Source: Kluyvera sp036759925 (GTDB taxonomy: Bacteria; Pseudomonadota; Gammaproteobacteria; Enterobacterales; Enterobacteriaceae). Taken from it: DNA of 64,000 nucleotides. The stretch covers positions 62,001-126,000 of the forward strand of contig NZ_JAPKIB010000010.1 of assembly GCF_036759925.1 (NCBI RefSeq), read 5' to 3'. Under the pieces are notes generated by a model. That model made no database searches and was not told where the DNA came from. It saw only the letters and a list, made by a program, of their open reading frames with translations. Shown piece after piece: positions 8,261 to 16,918 of this stretch. The position numbers were made by a program, and so were the translations under genes. Within the stretch, counting starts at the first letter, position 1. Each line of letters opens with the position of its first letter.

Positions 8261-10888
8261 ATGAGCAAGAGCACCGCTGAGATCCGTCAGGCGTTTCTCG
8301 ACTTTTTCCATAGTAAAGGCCATCAGATAGTTGCCAGCAGCTCCCTGGTGCCGAATAACGACCCTACTTTGCTGTTTACCAATGCCGGGATGAACCAGTT
8401 CAAAGATGTGTTCCTCGGTCTCGACAAGCGTAATTATTCTCGCGCGACCACCGCGCAGCGTTGCGTGCGTGCGGGCGGTAAACACAATGACCTGGAAAAC
8501 GTCGGTTACACCGCACGTCACCACACCTTCTTCGAAATGCTGGGTAACTTCAGCTTCGGCGACTACTTCAAGCACGACGCTATTCAGTACGCGTGGGAAC
8601 TGCTGACCGGTGAAAACTGGTTCGCCCTGCCGAAAGAGCGTCTGTGGGTCACCGTCTATGAGAGCGATGACGAAGCTTACGAAATCTGGGAAAAAGAAGT
8701 CGGCATCCCGCGTGAGCGCATCATCCGTATCGGCGACAACAAAGGCGCGCCGTACGCATCGGATAACTTCTGGCAGATGGGCGACACCGGTCCTTGCGGC
8801 CCGTGCACCGAAATCTTCTATGACCACGGCGACCACATTTGGGGTGGCCCTCCGGGTTCCGCAGAAGAAGACGGTGACCGTTACATTGAGATCTGGAACA
8901 TCGTCTTCATGCAGTTCAACCGTCAGGCTGACGGAACCATGGAACCGCTGCCGAAGCCGTCCGTGGATACCGGTATGGGTCTGGAGCGTATCACCGCTGT
9001 GCTGCAGCACGTGAACTCCAACTATGACATCGACCTGTTCCGTAAACTGATCGACGCGGTGGCGAAAGCGACCGGCGCGACCGATCTGAGCAACAAGTCT
9101 CTGCGCGTGATTGCGGACCACATTCGTTCTTGTGCGTTCCTGATTGCCGATGGCGTGATGCCGTCTAACGAAAGCCGCGGCTACGTGCTGCGTCGTATCA
9201 TTCGCCGCGCCGTCCGCCATGGCAACATGCTGGGCGCGAAAGACACCTTCTTCTACAAGCTGGTTGGCCCGCTGGTAGAAGTGATGGGTGCAGCAGGCGA
9301 AGAGCTGAAACGTCAGCAGGCGCAGGTTGAGCAGGTACTGAAAACCGAAGAAGAGCAGTTTGCTCGTACGCTGGAGCGCGGTCTGGCGCTGCTCGACGAA
9401 GAGCTAGCAAAACTGACCGGCGACACGCTGGACGGCGAAACCGCTTTCCGTCTGTACGATACCTACGGCTTCCCGGTTGACCTGACGGCGGACGTTTGCC
9501 GTGAGCGCAACATCAAGGTTGACGAAGCTGGCTTCGAAGCCGCGATGGAAGAGCAGCGCCGCCGTGCGCGTGAGTCCAGCGGTTTTGGCGCAGACTACAA
9601 CGCGATGATTCGCGTTGATGGTGCTTCAGAATTTAAAGGCTATGACCACCTGGAGCTGAACGGCAAAGTGACTGCGCTGTTCGTTGACGGCAAAGCGGTA
9701 GACGCTATTGCTGCCGGTCAGGAAGCGGTTGTAGTGCTTGATCAGACTCCGTTCTATGCAGAATCCGGCGGTCAGGTTGGCGATAAGGGTGAACTGAAAG
9801 GCGCGGGCTTTAGCTTTGCGGTCAACGACACCCAGAAATACGGCCAGGCAATTGGGCACCTCGGCAAACTGGCTACCGGCGCGCTGAAGGTGGGCGATGG
9901 TGTGCAGGCTGACGTTGATGTTGCACGCCGTGCACGCATCCGTCTGAACCACTCTGCAACGCACCTGATGCACGCGGCGCTGCGCCAGGTTCTGGGCATG
10001 CACGTTGCGCAGAAAGGCTCGCTGGTGAACGACAAGGTTCTGCGTTTCGACTTCTCTCATTTCGAAGCCATGAAGCCGGAAGAGATTCGCGCGGTTGAAG
10101 ATCTGGTCAACGCCCAGATTCGTCGCAACCTGCCAATCGAAACCAACATCATGGATCTCGAAGCGGCGAAAGCGAAGGGCGCGATGGCGCTGTTCGGTGA
10201 GAAATATGACGACCACGTTCGCGTGCTGAGCATGGGCGACTTCTCTACCGAGCTGTGCGGTGGTACCCACGCCTCTCGTACCGGCGATATCGGTCTGTTC
10301 CGCATTGTGTCTGAGTCCGGCACCGCGGCAGGCGTTCGTCGTATCGAAGCCGTGACCGGTGAAGGTGCAATTGCCACGCTGCACGCTGAAAGCGATCGCC
10401 TGAGCGATATTGCGCAGTTGCTGAAAGGCGACAGCCACAACGTCACCGAAAAAGTGCGTACCGTTATTGAACGTACACGTCAGTTGGAAAAAGAGCTGCA
10501 GCAGCTGAAAGAGCAGGCGGCAGCACAGGAAAGCGCAAACCTTTCCAGCAAAGCTGAGACTATTAACGGCGTTAACCTGCTGGTGAGCGAGCTCGCCGGC
10601 GTTGAGCCGAAGATGCTGCGTACTATGGTCGACGATCTGAAGAACCAGCTGGGTTCTGCGGTTATCGTACTGGCAACAGTAGCAGAAGGTAAGGTTTCTC
10701 TGATTGCAGGCGTGTCTAAGGATGTGACCGACCGTGTGAAAGCAGGGGAGCTGGTTGGCATGGTCGCCCAGCAGGTGGGTGGCAAAGGGGGCGGTCGTCC
10801 GGATATGGCGCAAGCTGGCGGTACCGACGCGGCTGCGCTCCCTGCTGCACTGTCCAGTGTGAAAGGCTGGGTCAGCGCTAAACTGTAA
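8261..10888 (+). CDS. alaS: Alanine--tRNA ligase
   Basis: An 875-residue class II aminoacyl-tRNA synthetase that charges tRNA-Ala. The N-terminal catalytic core has RHHTFFEMLGNFSFGDYF. The editing domain has the zinc-binding HSATHLMHAAL and CGGTHASRTGD motifs that clear Ser-tRNA-Ala. The C-terminal oligomerisation (C-Ala) domain ends in VKGWVSAKL. Length matches the family. The 250-base leader (8010-8260) should hold the promoter; I see no specific operator there. A second unrelated protein on the antisense strand is not credible. Confidence 0.99.
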   Translation: MSKSTAEIRQAFLDFFHSKGHQIVASSSLVPNNDPTLLFTNAGMNQFKDVFLGLDKRNYSRATTAQRCVRAGGKHNDLENVGYTARHHTFFEMLGNFSFGDYFKHDAIQYAWELLTGENWFALPKERLWVTVYESDDEAYEIWEKEVGIPRERIIRIGDNKGAPYASDNFWQMGDTGPCGPCTEIFYDHGDHIWGGPPGSAEEDGDRYIEIWNIVFMQFNRQADGTMEPLPKPSVDTGMGLERITAVLQHVNSNYDIDLFRKLIDAVAKATGATDLSNKSLRVIADHIRSCAFLIADGVMPSNESRGYVLRRIIRRAVRHGNMLGAKDTFFYKLVGPLVEVMGAAGEELKRQQAQVEQVLKTEEEQFARTLERGLALLDEELAKLTGDTLDGETAFRLYDTYGFPVDLTADVCRERNIKVDEAGFEAAMEEQRRRARESSGFGADYNAMIRVDGASEFKGYDHLELNGKVTALFVDGKAVDAIAAGQEAVVVLDQTPFYAESGGQVGDKGELKGAGFSFAVNDTQKYGQAIGHLGKLATGALKVGDGVQADVDVARRARIRLNHSATHLMHAALRQVLGMHVAQKGSLVNDKVLRFDFSHFEAMKPEEIRAVEDLVNAQIRRNLPIETNIMDLEAAKAKGAMALFGEKYDDHVRVLSMGDFSTELCGGTHASRTGDIGLFRIVSESGTAAGVRRIEAVTGEGAIATLHAESDRLSDIAQLLKGDSHNVTEKVRTVIERTRQLEKELQQLKEQAAAQESANLSSKAETINGVNLLVSELAGVEPKMLRTMVDDLKNQLGSAVIVLATVAEGKVSLIAGVSKDVTDRVKAGELVGMVAQQVGGKGGGRPDMAQAGGTDAAALPAALSSVKGWVSAKL

Positions 10889-10908
10889 TAACAATAAACG
10901 CATGCGGG

Positions 10909-10933
10909 TGCCTTAACGTTAAATGTTAAGGCA
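10909..10933 (+). terminator. alaS terminator
   Basis: TGCCTTAAC and GTTAAGGCA form a 9-bp perfect stem, followed by TCTTGC, 20 bases after the alaS stop. Confidence 0.75.
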
Positions 10934-11128
10934 TCTTGCATATGCGGTACTGATAACGATAAAGTCAGGTTGAAGTCATGTAGATCGGCTAAACTTACAT
11001 TTAACAGAGTGTGATGCCGTGACCGCTTACACGAAGGTGTTTGTCATAGCTGACCTTTTGGCGTTATATGATGGAGAATGCCGGGATACAGAGAGACCCG
11101 ACTCTTTTAATCTTTCAAGGAGCAAAGA

Positions 11129-11314
11129 ATGCTGATTCTGACTCGTCGAGTTGGTGAGACCCTCATGATTGGAGATGAGGTCACTGTGACAGTTTTAGGG
11201 GTGAAGGGTAACCAGGTGCGCATCGGCGTAAATGCCCCTAAAGAAGTCTCTGTTCACCGTGAAGAGATCTACCAGCGTATCCAGGCTGAAAAATCCCAGC
11301 AGTCCAGTTACTAA
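11129..11314 (+). CDS. csrA: Carbon storage regulator CsrA
   Basis: A 61-residue RNA-binding dimer that controls translation and stability of mRNAs for glycogen, motility and biofilm functions by binding GGA motifs. It begins [18 protein letters not shown] and ends EKSQQSSY, as in E. coli. The critical Arg44 region ([11 protein letters not shown]) is intact. A strong AAGGAG ribosome site precedes it. The 240-base upstream gap should contain its multiple promoters. Confidence 0.99.
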
Positions 11315-11320
11315 GTTCTC

Positions 11321-11345
11321 GCGTCTCACCCCGCGGGTGAGACGC
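11321..11345 (+). terminator. csrA terminator
   Basis: GCGTCTCACCC pairs perfectly with GGGTGAGACGC around CGC, 6 bases after the csrA stop. No long T run follows, so termination may be partial. Confidence 0.75.
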
Positions 11346-11541
11346 ACCTCCCACTGTTTTCTTCGTTTTACTCTCGTTTCTCTCCCTTTTTTCCTCGCCC
11401 CAGCACCTTTGCACCCATTTTCTTTTTTGCTGCTATACCGGCAAAAACGCAATTTATCTGTTGATAAAACGTGCATTCTGTCTTTTTTAACAGCTTATTG
11501 CGTGTGAAATGTGCAAACGAAAAAAAACTGCGGAAAATTGT

Positions 11542-11569
11542 TTGACTTATAAGTCCCAGAAAGTAATAT
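11542..11569 (+). promoter_or_regulatory. Promoter of the serV-arg tRNA operon
   Basis: TTGACT (11542-11547) and TAATAT (11564-11569) are 16 bp apart, followed by a GC-rich discriminator (GTGCGCC) typical of stringently controlled stable-RNA promoters. The first tRNA starts 63 bases downstream. The rest of the 11346-11632 gap is AT-rich and holds nothing else I can name. Confidence 0.7.
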
Positions 11570-11632
11570 GTGCGCCACACAGCGACGATGAGCAGAAACA
11601 AGTTCTTCGAAGCACTCGCAAGAGGTGTTGTT

Positions 11633-11725
11633 GGTGAGGTGGCCGAGAGGCTGAAGGCGCTCCCCTGCTAAGGGAGTATGCGGTCAAAAGCTGCATCCGG
11701 GGTTCGAATCCCCGCCTCACCGCCA
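11633..11725 (+). tRNA. serV: tRNA-Ser (anticodon GCU)
   Basis: A 93-nt class II tRNA with a long variable arm, anticodon GCT in CCCTGCTAAGGG, T-arm GGTTCGAATCC and encoded CCA. It matches E. coli serV and is first in the cluster of five tRNAs. Confidence 0.98.
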
Positions 11726-11728
11726 TTT

Positions 11729-11805
11729 GCATCCGTAGCTCAGCTGGATAGAGTACTCGGCTACGAACCGAGCGGTCGGAGGTTCGAATCCTCCCGGATG
11801 CACCA
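11729..11805 (+). tRNA. tRNA-Arg (ACG), copy 1
   Basis: A 77-nt tRNA with acceptor GCATCCG/CGGATGC, anticodon ACG in GGCTACGAACC (A34 becomes inosine to read CGN codons) and encoded CCA. It lies only 3 bases after serV. It corresponds to the argV/Y/Z/Q family of E. coli. Confidence 0.98.
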
Positions 11806-11896
11806 TCTTCTCTGAGATAACGCATTAGCGTTGTTACAGAAAATCGATAGCGCCTTAGCAGCGATATCAAATCTGCAGTAAAGTAAGTTTCCCGAT

Positions 11897-11973
11897 GCAT
11901 CCGTAGCTCAGCTGGATAGAGTACTCGGCTACGAACCGAGCGGTCGGAGGTTCGAATCCTCCCGGATGCACCA
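11897..11973 (+). tRNA. tRNA-Arg (ACG), copy 2
   Basis: Identical in sequence to copy 1. It is separated by a 91-base spacer without the structured repeat seen after the later copies. Confidence 0.98.
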
Positions 11974-12030
11974 TATTCTCCGAGATAACAGCTAAACTGT
12001 TGTTTCAAGGTGTGCGAGTTAATCGCAAGC

Positions 12031-12105
12031 ACCAGGGAGGATAGCGTTGCTTTAGCAACGACTCGAAGGGCGAGGCGCAGCCGAGTAATCCTCCCGGATG
12101 CACCA
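12031..12105 (+). repeat. tRNA-operon repeat 1, ending in a tRNA-Arg 3' fragment
   Basis: A 75-bp unit that starts ACCAGGGAGGAT and ends with a 19-nt copy of the tRNA-Arg 3' end (AATCCTCCCGGATGCACCA, 12087-12105). GGGAGGAT at the start can pair with ATCCTCCC at the end, with an internal hairpin GTTGC-TTTA-GCAAC. Similar units with tRNA 3' ends (rtT-like) are known in the E. coli tyrT operon. Confidence 0.85.
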
Positions 12106-12167
12106 TCTCTTACTTGATATCGTTTTTATAGCGGTATCAATATCGGCAGTAAAGCAAATTTCCCGAT

Positions 12168-12244
12168 GCATCCGTAGCTCAGCTGGATAGAGTACTCGGC
12201 TACGAACCGAGCGGTCGGAGGTTCGAATCCTCCCGGATGCACCA
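12168..12244 (+). tRNA. tRNA-Arg (ACG), copy 3
   Basis: Identical in sequence to copies 1 and 2. It lies 62 bases downstream of repeat unit 1. Confidence 0.98.
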
Positions 12245-12301
12245 TATTCTCCGAGATAACAGTTGCGCTGTTGTTTCAAGGTCTGCGAATTCTTCGCAAG
12301 C

Positions 12302-12377
12302 ACCAGGGAGGATAACGTTGCTTCAGCAACGGCCCGTTAGGGCGAGGCGCAGCCGAGTAATCCTCTCGGATGCACCA
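12302..12377 (+). repeat. tRNA-operon repeat 2, ending in a tRNA-Arg 3' fragment
   Basis: The same unit as at 12031. Its terminal 19 nt (12359-12377) has one change, C to T (TCCTCTCGG), which keeps a G-U pair with the GGGAGGAT arm. It has an additional stem GCCCGTTAGGGC. Confidence 0.85.
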
Positions 12378-12412
12378 TTCTTTTGTTTTGCACGATAATT
12401 AGCTTTTCCGAT

Positions 12413-12489
12413 GCATCCGTAGCTCAGCTGGATAGAGTACTCGGCTACGAACCGAGCGGTCGGAGGTTCGAATCCTCCCGGATGCACCA
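12413..12489 (+). tRNA. tRNA-Arg (ACG), copy 4
   Basis: Identical to the other three copies and last in the cluster. Confidence 0.98.
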
Positions 12490-12546
12490 TCTTCTCCGAG
12501 ATAACAGTTGCGCTGTTGTTTCAAGGTCTGCGAGTTTTTCGCAAGC

Positions 12547-12622
12547 ACCAGGGAGGATAACGTTGCTTCAGCAACGGCCCGTTAGGGCGAGGCGCAGCCG
12601 AGTAATCCTTCCGGATGCACCA
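12547..12622 (+). repeat. tRNA-operon repeat 3, ending in a tRNA-Arg 3' fragment
   Basis: The third copy of the unit. The tRNA-like end (12604-12622) carries a different C to T change (TCCTTCCGG), again leaving G-U pairing with the start arm. Being last, it may also serve as the 3' processing or termination structure of the tRNA precursor. Confidence 0.85.
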
Positions 12623-12706
12623 TCTTCTCTGAAATCTTCCTGTTTTTTTAATCTCTCGCAAACCTGTCAGCTTTTCGCTCAAAAAATTTTCTTCACACTT
12701 TTCTGA

Positions 12707-12733
12707 TTGGCAACCCATTCTTTCCACTATAAT
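12707..12733 (+). promoter_or_regulatory. Candidate promoter of the BON-domain lipoprotein gene
   Basis: TTGGCA (12707-12712) and TATAAT (12728-12733) are 15 bp apart and lie about 50 bases ahead of the start codon. The -10 match is perfect; the spacing is short. Confidence 0.5.
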
Positions 12734-12785
12734 TTATCTCTGATACACCCTTATTCTGGTGACCTGAGTGCAAGGAGAGAAATCC

Positions 12786-13100
12786 ATGAAATGGTTCAAA
12801 GCAATGGCTGCGTCTTGCGCCGCGCTTCTGGTAGCTATCTCGCTATCTGGCTGTGCGGGTTCTTCAACCAAGGAAAGTACCGGTGGTTATATCGATGATA
12901 CGGTCGTAACCACTAAGGTGAAAACGGCGCTGTTCAGCGATAAACAGATTAAATCCAGTGAAATTAACGTACAGACCTTTAAAGGTCGCGTGCAGCTGAG
13001 CGGCTTTGTGTCGTCGGCGGCTGATGCAAAACGTGCGGTAGAAGTGACGCGCCAGGTACAGGGCGTGCGGGTTGTTGAAAACGACATGCAGATTAAATAA
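12786..13100 (+). CDS. BON-domain lipoprotein
   Basis: A 104-residue protein with a lipobox signal peptide (SLSGC, Cys23) and one BON domain of OsmY/DolP type (about residues 37-104, with the typical GRVQLSGFVSS and GVRVVENDMQIK segments). BON domains bind phospholipid surfaces, so it probably sits on the periplasmic side of an envelope membrane. The start at 12786 follows AAGGAGAG. It is a single-gene unit between a candidate promoter and a terminator. I do not assign a named gene. Confidence 0.85.
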   Translation: MKWFKAMAASCAALLVAISLSGCAGSSTKESTGGYIDDTVVTTKVKTALFSDKQIKSSEINVQTFKGRVQLSGFVSSAADAKRAVEVTRQVQGVRVVENDMQIK

Positions 13101-13119
13101 TCCCTCCGTCAGCAATATG

Positions 13120-13148
13120 GACAAAGGCACCGATAAGGTGCCTTTGTC
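13120..13148 (+). terminator. Terminator after the BON lipoprotein gene
   Basis: GACAAAGGCAC and GTGCCTTTGTC form an 11-bp perfect stem around CGATAAG. The stem itself supplies A-rich and T-rich flanks. Confidence 0.8.
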
Positions 13149-13222
13149 GTCTCTGCGGCGGGAAGCGACAATCTGCCCCTTTTGCGATAAAGTAACGTCA
13201 CGTTGGCTAAGGTGAGAAGACA

Positions 13223-13789
13223 ATGTACGAACGCTATGCTGGATTGATTTTTGATATGGATGGCACCATTCTTGATACGGAACCTACGCATCGTAAAGCG
13301 TGGCGTGACGTGCTGGGACGATATGGAATGCAGTTCGACGAACAGGCGATGGTTGCCCTGAATGGCTCTCCGACCTGGCGCATTGCCCAGGCGATTATTG
13401 AAAGCCATGAGGCCGATTTAGATCCCCATCTTCTCGCACGTGAAAAAACCGCTGCGGTAAAATCGATGCTGCTGGACTCGGTCACGCCATTACCGCTTAT
13501 TGAGGTGGTGAAGGAGTGGCACGGTCGTCGCCCTATGGCGGTCGGCACCGGTAGCGAAAGCGCCGTGGCTGAAGCGCTGCTTGCGCATCTGGGACTGCGT
13601 CACTATTTTGCGGCCGTTGTCGCCGCCGATCATGTTAAACAGCATAAACCTGCGCCGGATACGTTCTTACTGTGCGCGGAGTTGATCGGCGTGCCGCCTG
13701 AGCGCTGCGTGGTGTTTGAAGATGCCGATTTTGGACTTCAGGCCGCTGCGGCGGCGGGAATGGACGCCGTTGACGTGCGTCTGCTGTGA
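13223..13789 (+). CDS. yqaB: Fructose-1-phosphate/6-phosphogluconate phosphatase YqaB
   Basis: A 188-residue HAD-superfamily phosphatase. The nucleophile motif is FDMDGTILDTEP (about residues 10-21), motif II is the GTGSES segment, the motif III Lys lies in QHKPAPDTF, and motif IV is VFEDADFG. E. coli YqaB dephosphorylates fructose-1-phosphate and other sugar phosphates. Its TGA overlaps the GTG start of yqaA. Confidence 0.94.
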   Translation: MYERYAGLIFDMDGTILDTEPTHRKAWRDVLGRYGMQFDEQAMVALNGSPTWRIAQAIIESHEADLDPHLLAREKTAAVKSMLLDSVTPLPLIEVVKEWHGRRPMAVGTGSESAVAEALLAHLGLRHYFAAVVAADHVKQHKPAPDTFLLCAELIGVPPERCVVFEDADFGLQAAAAAGMDAVDVRLL

Positions 13790-14214
13790 GTGAATTTCTG
13801 GCGCTGGGGTCGCTGTTTGCAAGCAGCTTCCTCAGTGCAACGCTGCTGCCGGGTAACTCCGAAGCCGTGCTGGTCGCGCTGCTGCTTTCGGGCGCGAGTA
13901 AGCCCTGGCTTCTGGTAGTAATAGCAACAATGGGTAATAGCCTTGGCGGGGCTACTAACGTTATTCTTGGTCGTTTTTTTCCATTACGCAAAACATCGCG
14001 ATGGCAGGAAAAGGCGGTGGGCTGGCTCCGACGCTACGGCGCGGCGACGCTGCTGCTGAGCTGGATGCCGGTTATCGGCGATTTGCTGTGCCTGTTGGCA
14101 GGGTGGATGCGTATTTCCTGGGGACCAGTACTCTTTTTTTTATGCCTGGGGAAAGCGTTACGGTACGTCGCAGTCGCGGCGCTGACGCTTCAGGGCATGA
14201 CGTGGTGGCACTAA
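13786..14214 (+). CDS. yqaA: Inner membrane protein YqaA (DedA/SNARE-associated type)
   Basis: A 142-residue membrane protein with about four hydrophobic spans and the LLPGNSEAVLVALL and GNSLGGATNVILGR segments of the YqaA family. It starts with GTG, overlapping the yqaB stop (GTGA), so it is translationally coupled. Its function is not established beyond membership in the SNARE-associated family. Confidence 0.9.
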   Translation: MSEFLALGSLFASSFLSATLLPGNSEAVLVALLLSGASKPWLLVVIATMGNSLGGATNVILGRFFPLRKTSRWQEKAVGWLRRYGAATLLLSWMPVIGDLLCLLAGWMRISWGPVLFFLCLGKALRYVAVAALTLQGMTWWH

Positions 14215-14293
14215 TTGGATGGCAGGTGGAATATCGCATCTCCACGATGACAATTATGCTTAATAAAATGAATTCGACAGGCGGGAGGTCAAT

Positions 14294-15838
14294 TTGATCC
14301 CGGACGTATCACAGGCGCTGTCCTGGCTGGAAAAACATCCTCAGGCTCTTCAGGGGATCCACCGCGGACTTGAGCGCGAAACGCTGCGTGTTAATGCAGA
14401 TGGTTCTCTGGCAACAACCGGTCACCCGGAAGCGCTTGGCGCAACCCTGACCCATAAATGGATCACCACGGACTTTGCAGAAGCCTTGCTGGAGTTTATT
14501 ACTCCGGTCGACGGCGACATTGACCATATGCTGACGCTGCTGCGTGACGTGCATCGCTACACCGCGCGTCAGCTGGGCGACGAACGTATGTGGCCGCTGA
14601 GTATGCCCTGCTACATTGCGCCGGGCCAGGAGATTGAGCTGGCGCAGTACGGCACGTCGAATATCGGCCGTCTGAAAACGCTGTACCGCGAAGGTCTGAA
14701 AAACCGCTACGGCGCGCTGATGCAGACCATCTCTGGCGTACACTACAACTTCTCGCTGCCAATGGCATTCTGGCAGGCGAAGTGTGGTACAGACGATAAA
14801 GAAGCGATTTCAGCCGGTTATTTCCGTCTGATTCGCAACTACTATCGCTTTGGCTGGGTGATCCCGTATCTGTTCGGGGCGTCGCCGGCAATCTGCTCTT
14901 CGTTCCTGCAGGGCAAACCGACCACGCTGCCGTTTGAGAAAACGGAATGCGGCATGTACTACCTGCCGTACGCCACCTCTCTGCGCCTTAGCGACCTTGG
15001 CTATACCAATAAATCGCAAAGCAATCTCGGAATTACGTTTAACGAACTGCACGAGTATGTGGCAGGATTAAAGCGCGCGATTAAAACCCCGTCGGAAGAG
15101 TATGCCCGTATCGGCCTTGAGAAGGACGGTAAGCATCTGCAGATCAACAGCAACATTCTGCAGATTGAAAACGAGCTGTACGCGCCCATTCGTCCTAAGC
15201 GCGTCACGCGCGATGGCGAAACCCCTTCCGATGCGCTGCTGCGCGGCGGTATCGAGTACATTGAAGTGCGTTCACTCGATATCAACCCGTTCTCGCCAAT
15301 TGGCGTCGACGAGCAGCAGATTCGCTTCCTTGACCTGTTTATGGTCTGGTGCGTGCTGGCGGATGCGCCAGAGATGAGCAGCGATGAGCTGCTGTGTACG
15401 CGTACGAACTGGAACCGCGTGATCCTGGAAGGGCGTAAGCCGGGCCTGACGCTGGGGATTGGCTGCGAAACGGCGCAGTTCCCGCTGACGAAAGTGGGTA
15501 AAGATCTGTTCCACGATCTTAAGCGCGTGGCGCAGACGCTGGACGGCATCAACGGCGGAACGGCATACCAGAAGGTATGTGATGAGCTAGTCGCCTGCTT
15601 TGATAATCCAGATTTAACCTTCTCTGCGCGTATTCTGCGTTCTATGCTTGATGAAGGCATTGGTGGTACGGGCAAGGCGCTGGCCGAACAGTATCGTACG
15701 ATGCTGCGTGAGGAGCCACTGGAGATTCTGAGCGAAGAGGATTTTGCGAAGGAGCGTGATGCTTCCCGCGCACGTCAGCAGCAGATTGAAGAGTCGGATA
15801 ACGAACCGTTTGAAGCACTGCTGGCGAGACACGCTTGA
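14294..15838 (+). CDS. gshA: Glutamate--cysteine ligase
   Basis: A 514-residue class I gamma-glutamylcysteine synthetase that catalyses the first, ATP-dependent step of glutathione synthesis. It starts at a rare TTG, as E. coli gshA does, after a strong GGGAGGT ribosome site. Conserved segments include GLERETLRVN, ISGVHYNFSLP and NINPFSPIG-like DINPFSPIGVDEQQ. The weak start codon probably limits synthesis. The 3' flank is shared with micA on the other strand. Confidence 0.98.
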   Translation: MIPDVSQALSWLEKHPQALQGIHRGLERETLRVNADGSLATTGHPEALGATLTHKWITTDFAEALLEFITPVDGDIDHMLTLLRDVHRYTARQLGDERMWPLSMPCYIAPGQEIELAQYGTSNIGRLKTLYREGLKNRYGALMQTISGVHYNFSLPMAFWQAKCGTDDKEAISAGYFRLIRNYYRFGWVIPYLFGASPAICSSFLQGKPTTLPFEKTECGMYYLPYATSLRLSDLGYTNKSQSNLGITFNELHEYVAGLKRAIKTPSEEYARIGLEKDGKHLQINSNILQIENELYAPIRPKRVTRDGETPSDALLRGGIEYIEVRSLDINPFSPIGVDEQQIRFLDLFMVWCVLADAPEMSSDELLCTRTNWNRVILEGRKPGLTLGIGCETAQFPLTKVGKDLFHDLKRVAQTLDGINGGTAYQKVCDELVACFDNPDLTFSARILRSMLDEGIGGTGKALAEQYRTMLREEPLEILSEEDFAKERDASRARQQQIEESDNEPFEALLARHA

Positions 15839-15845
15839 TACAAAA

Positions 15846-15919
15846 GAAAAAGGCCACATCACTGTGGCCAAAATATACATCTCTGAATCAGGGATGATGA
15901 TAACAAATGCGCGTCTTTC
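15846..15919 (-). ncRNA. micA: Small regulatory RNA MicA
   Basis: Read on the minus strand it begins GAAAGACGCGCATTTGTTAT, which is the start of E. coli MicA, including the part that pairs with ompA mRNA. It ends in the hairpin GGCCACAGTGATGTGGCC followed by TTTTTC. Its place between gshA and luxS is the E. coli one. Upstream on the same strand, GAACTC and TCTTA have the layout of a sigma-E promoter. Hfq-dependent repression of porin mRNAs during envelope stress is the known role. Confidence 0.92.
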
Positions 15920-16098
15920 ATATACTAAGACTGGCATGGGAACAAAGAGTTCAGTTTATTTTTAAAAAAATCACATTATCCTGAAGCGGAGCGCGGTGAA
16001 TTGCATAAAGTTGAATCTATTCATGTGGTTAGTTGATTTTGTGGATAGAAAAAAAGTGCAGCACGCGTGAGCATGAAGGTGATATCGGAGGTTACGAA

Positions 16099-16614
16099 AT
16101 GCCGTTGTTAGATAGCTTCACAGTCGATCATACCCGTATGGAAGCCCCAGCCGTTCGCGTGGCGAAGAAAATGAACACCCCGCACGGCGACGCGATCACG
16201 GTTTTTGACCTGCGTTTTTGCATTCCGAACAAGGAAGTGATGCCGGAAAGAGGGATCCACACCCTGGAGCACCTGTTTGCTGGCTTTATGCGTGACCATC
16301 TGAACGGTAACGGCGTTGAGATTATCGATATCTCACCAATGGGTTGCCGCACCGGTTTCTACATGAGCCTGATTGGTACGCCGGACGAGCAGCGCGTAGC
16401 CGATGCCTGGAAAGCGGCAATGGCAGACGTACTGAAAGTGCAGGATCAAAATCAGATCCCAGAGCTGAACGTTTACCAGTGTGGGACTTATGAGATGCAC
16501 TCCCTCAGCGAAGCGCAGGAGATTGCGCGCCACATTATCGACCGTGGTGTCCGCATCAATAGCAATGATGAACTGGCGCTGCCAAAAGAGACCCTGAAAG
16601 AACTGCACATCTAG
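16099..16614 (+). CDS. luxS: S-ribosylhomocysteine lyase LuxS
   Basis: A 171-residue metalloenzyme that cleaves S-ribosylhomocysteine to homocysteine and DPD, the precursor of autoinducer 2, in the activated methyl cycle. The metal ligands are His54 and His58 (HTLEH) plus the Cys of YQCGTYE, and Cys83 in MGCRTGFY is the catalytic acid/base. The start at MPLLDSF follows a GGAGG ribosome site. The leader (15920-16098) also carries the divergent micA promoter. Confidence 0.98.
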   Translation: MPLLDSFTVDHTRMEAPAVRVAKKMNTPHGDAITVFDLRFCIPNKEVMPERGIHTLEHLFAGFMRDHLNGNGVEIIDISPMGCRTGFYMSLIGTPDEQRVADAWKAAMADVLKVQDQNQIPELNVYQCGTYEMHSLSEAQEIARHIIDRGVRINSNDELALPKETLKELHI

Positions 16615-16638
16615 CGTTGTGTGTTCAGCAGGTTGATA

Positions 16639-16663
16639 AAACCCGGGTCGCTCCGGGTTTTTT
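16639..16663 (+). terminator. luxS terminator
   Basis: AAACCCGG and CCGGGTTT pair around GTCGCT and run into TTT. Confidence 0.88.
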
Positions 16664-16918
16664 ATTGCCTATTATTTTTATATTTGTGATTTCTCTGCAA
16701 TGAAATAATTTATATTTAAAATAAGTGTGACGATTTTTAATTTGTGAGCCACAAAACAAAAAACCTATCCCTCGTTTATGAGATCCGTTTCGCGATCACA
16801 TAAAGCGAAAAACATAACCGAATAGCTGAAAAACATAATAGATCCCAGCCAGATAACTGTAAAAAATAGCCCCCGCAGAAACCGATTTCATAACATAAAA
16901 ATCAAAACGGGAGTTTAT

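Noticed and set aside
8135..10903. Long open frames antisense to alaS (8135-9220 and 9626-10903, minus strand)
   Set aside because: They mirror the codon pattern of alaS, have low-complexity composition and no domain or ribosome site. alaS is certain on the plus strand.
16665..16918. CRP sites upstream of the GPH symporter
   Set aside because: Only half-sites such as TGTGA and TCACA are present and their spacing does not fit the 6-base centre of the consensus.
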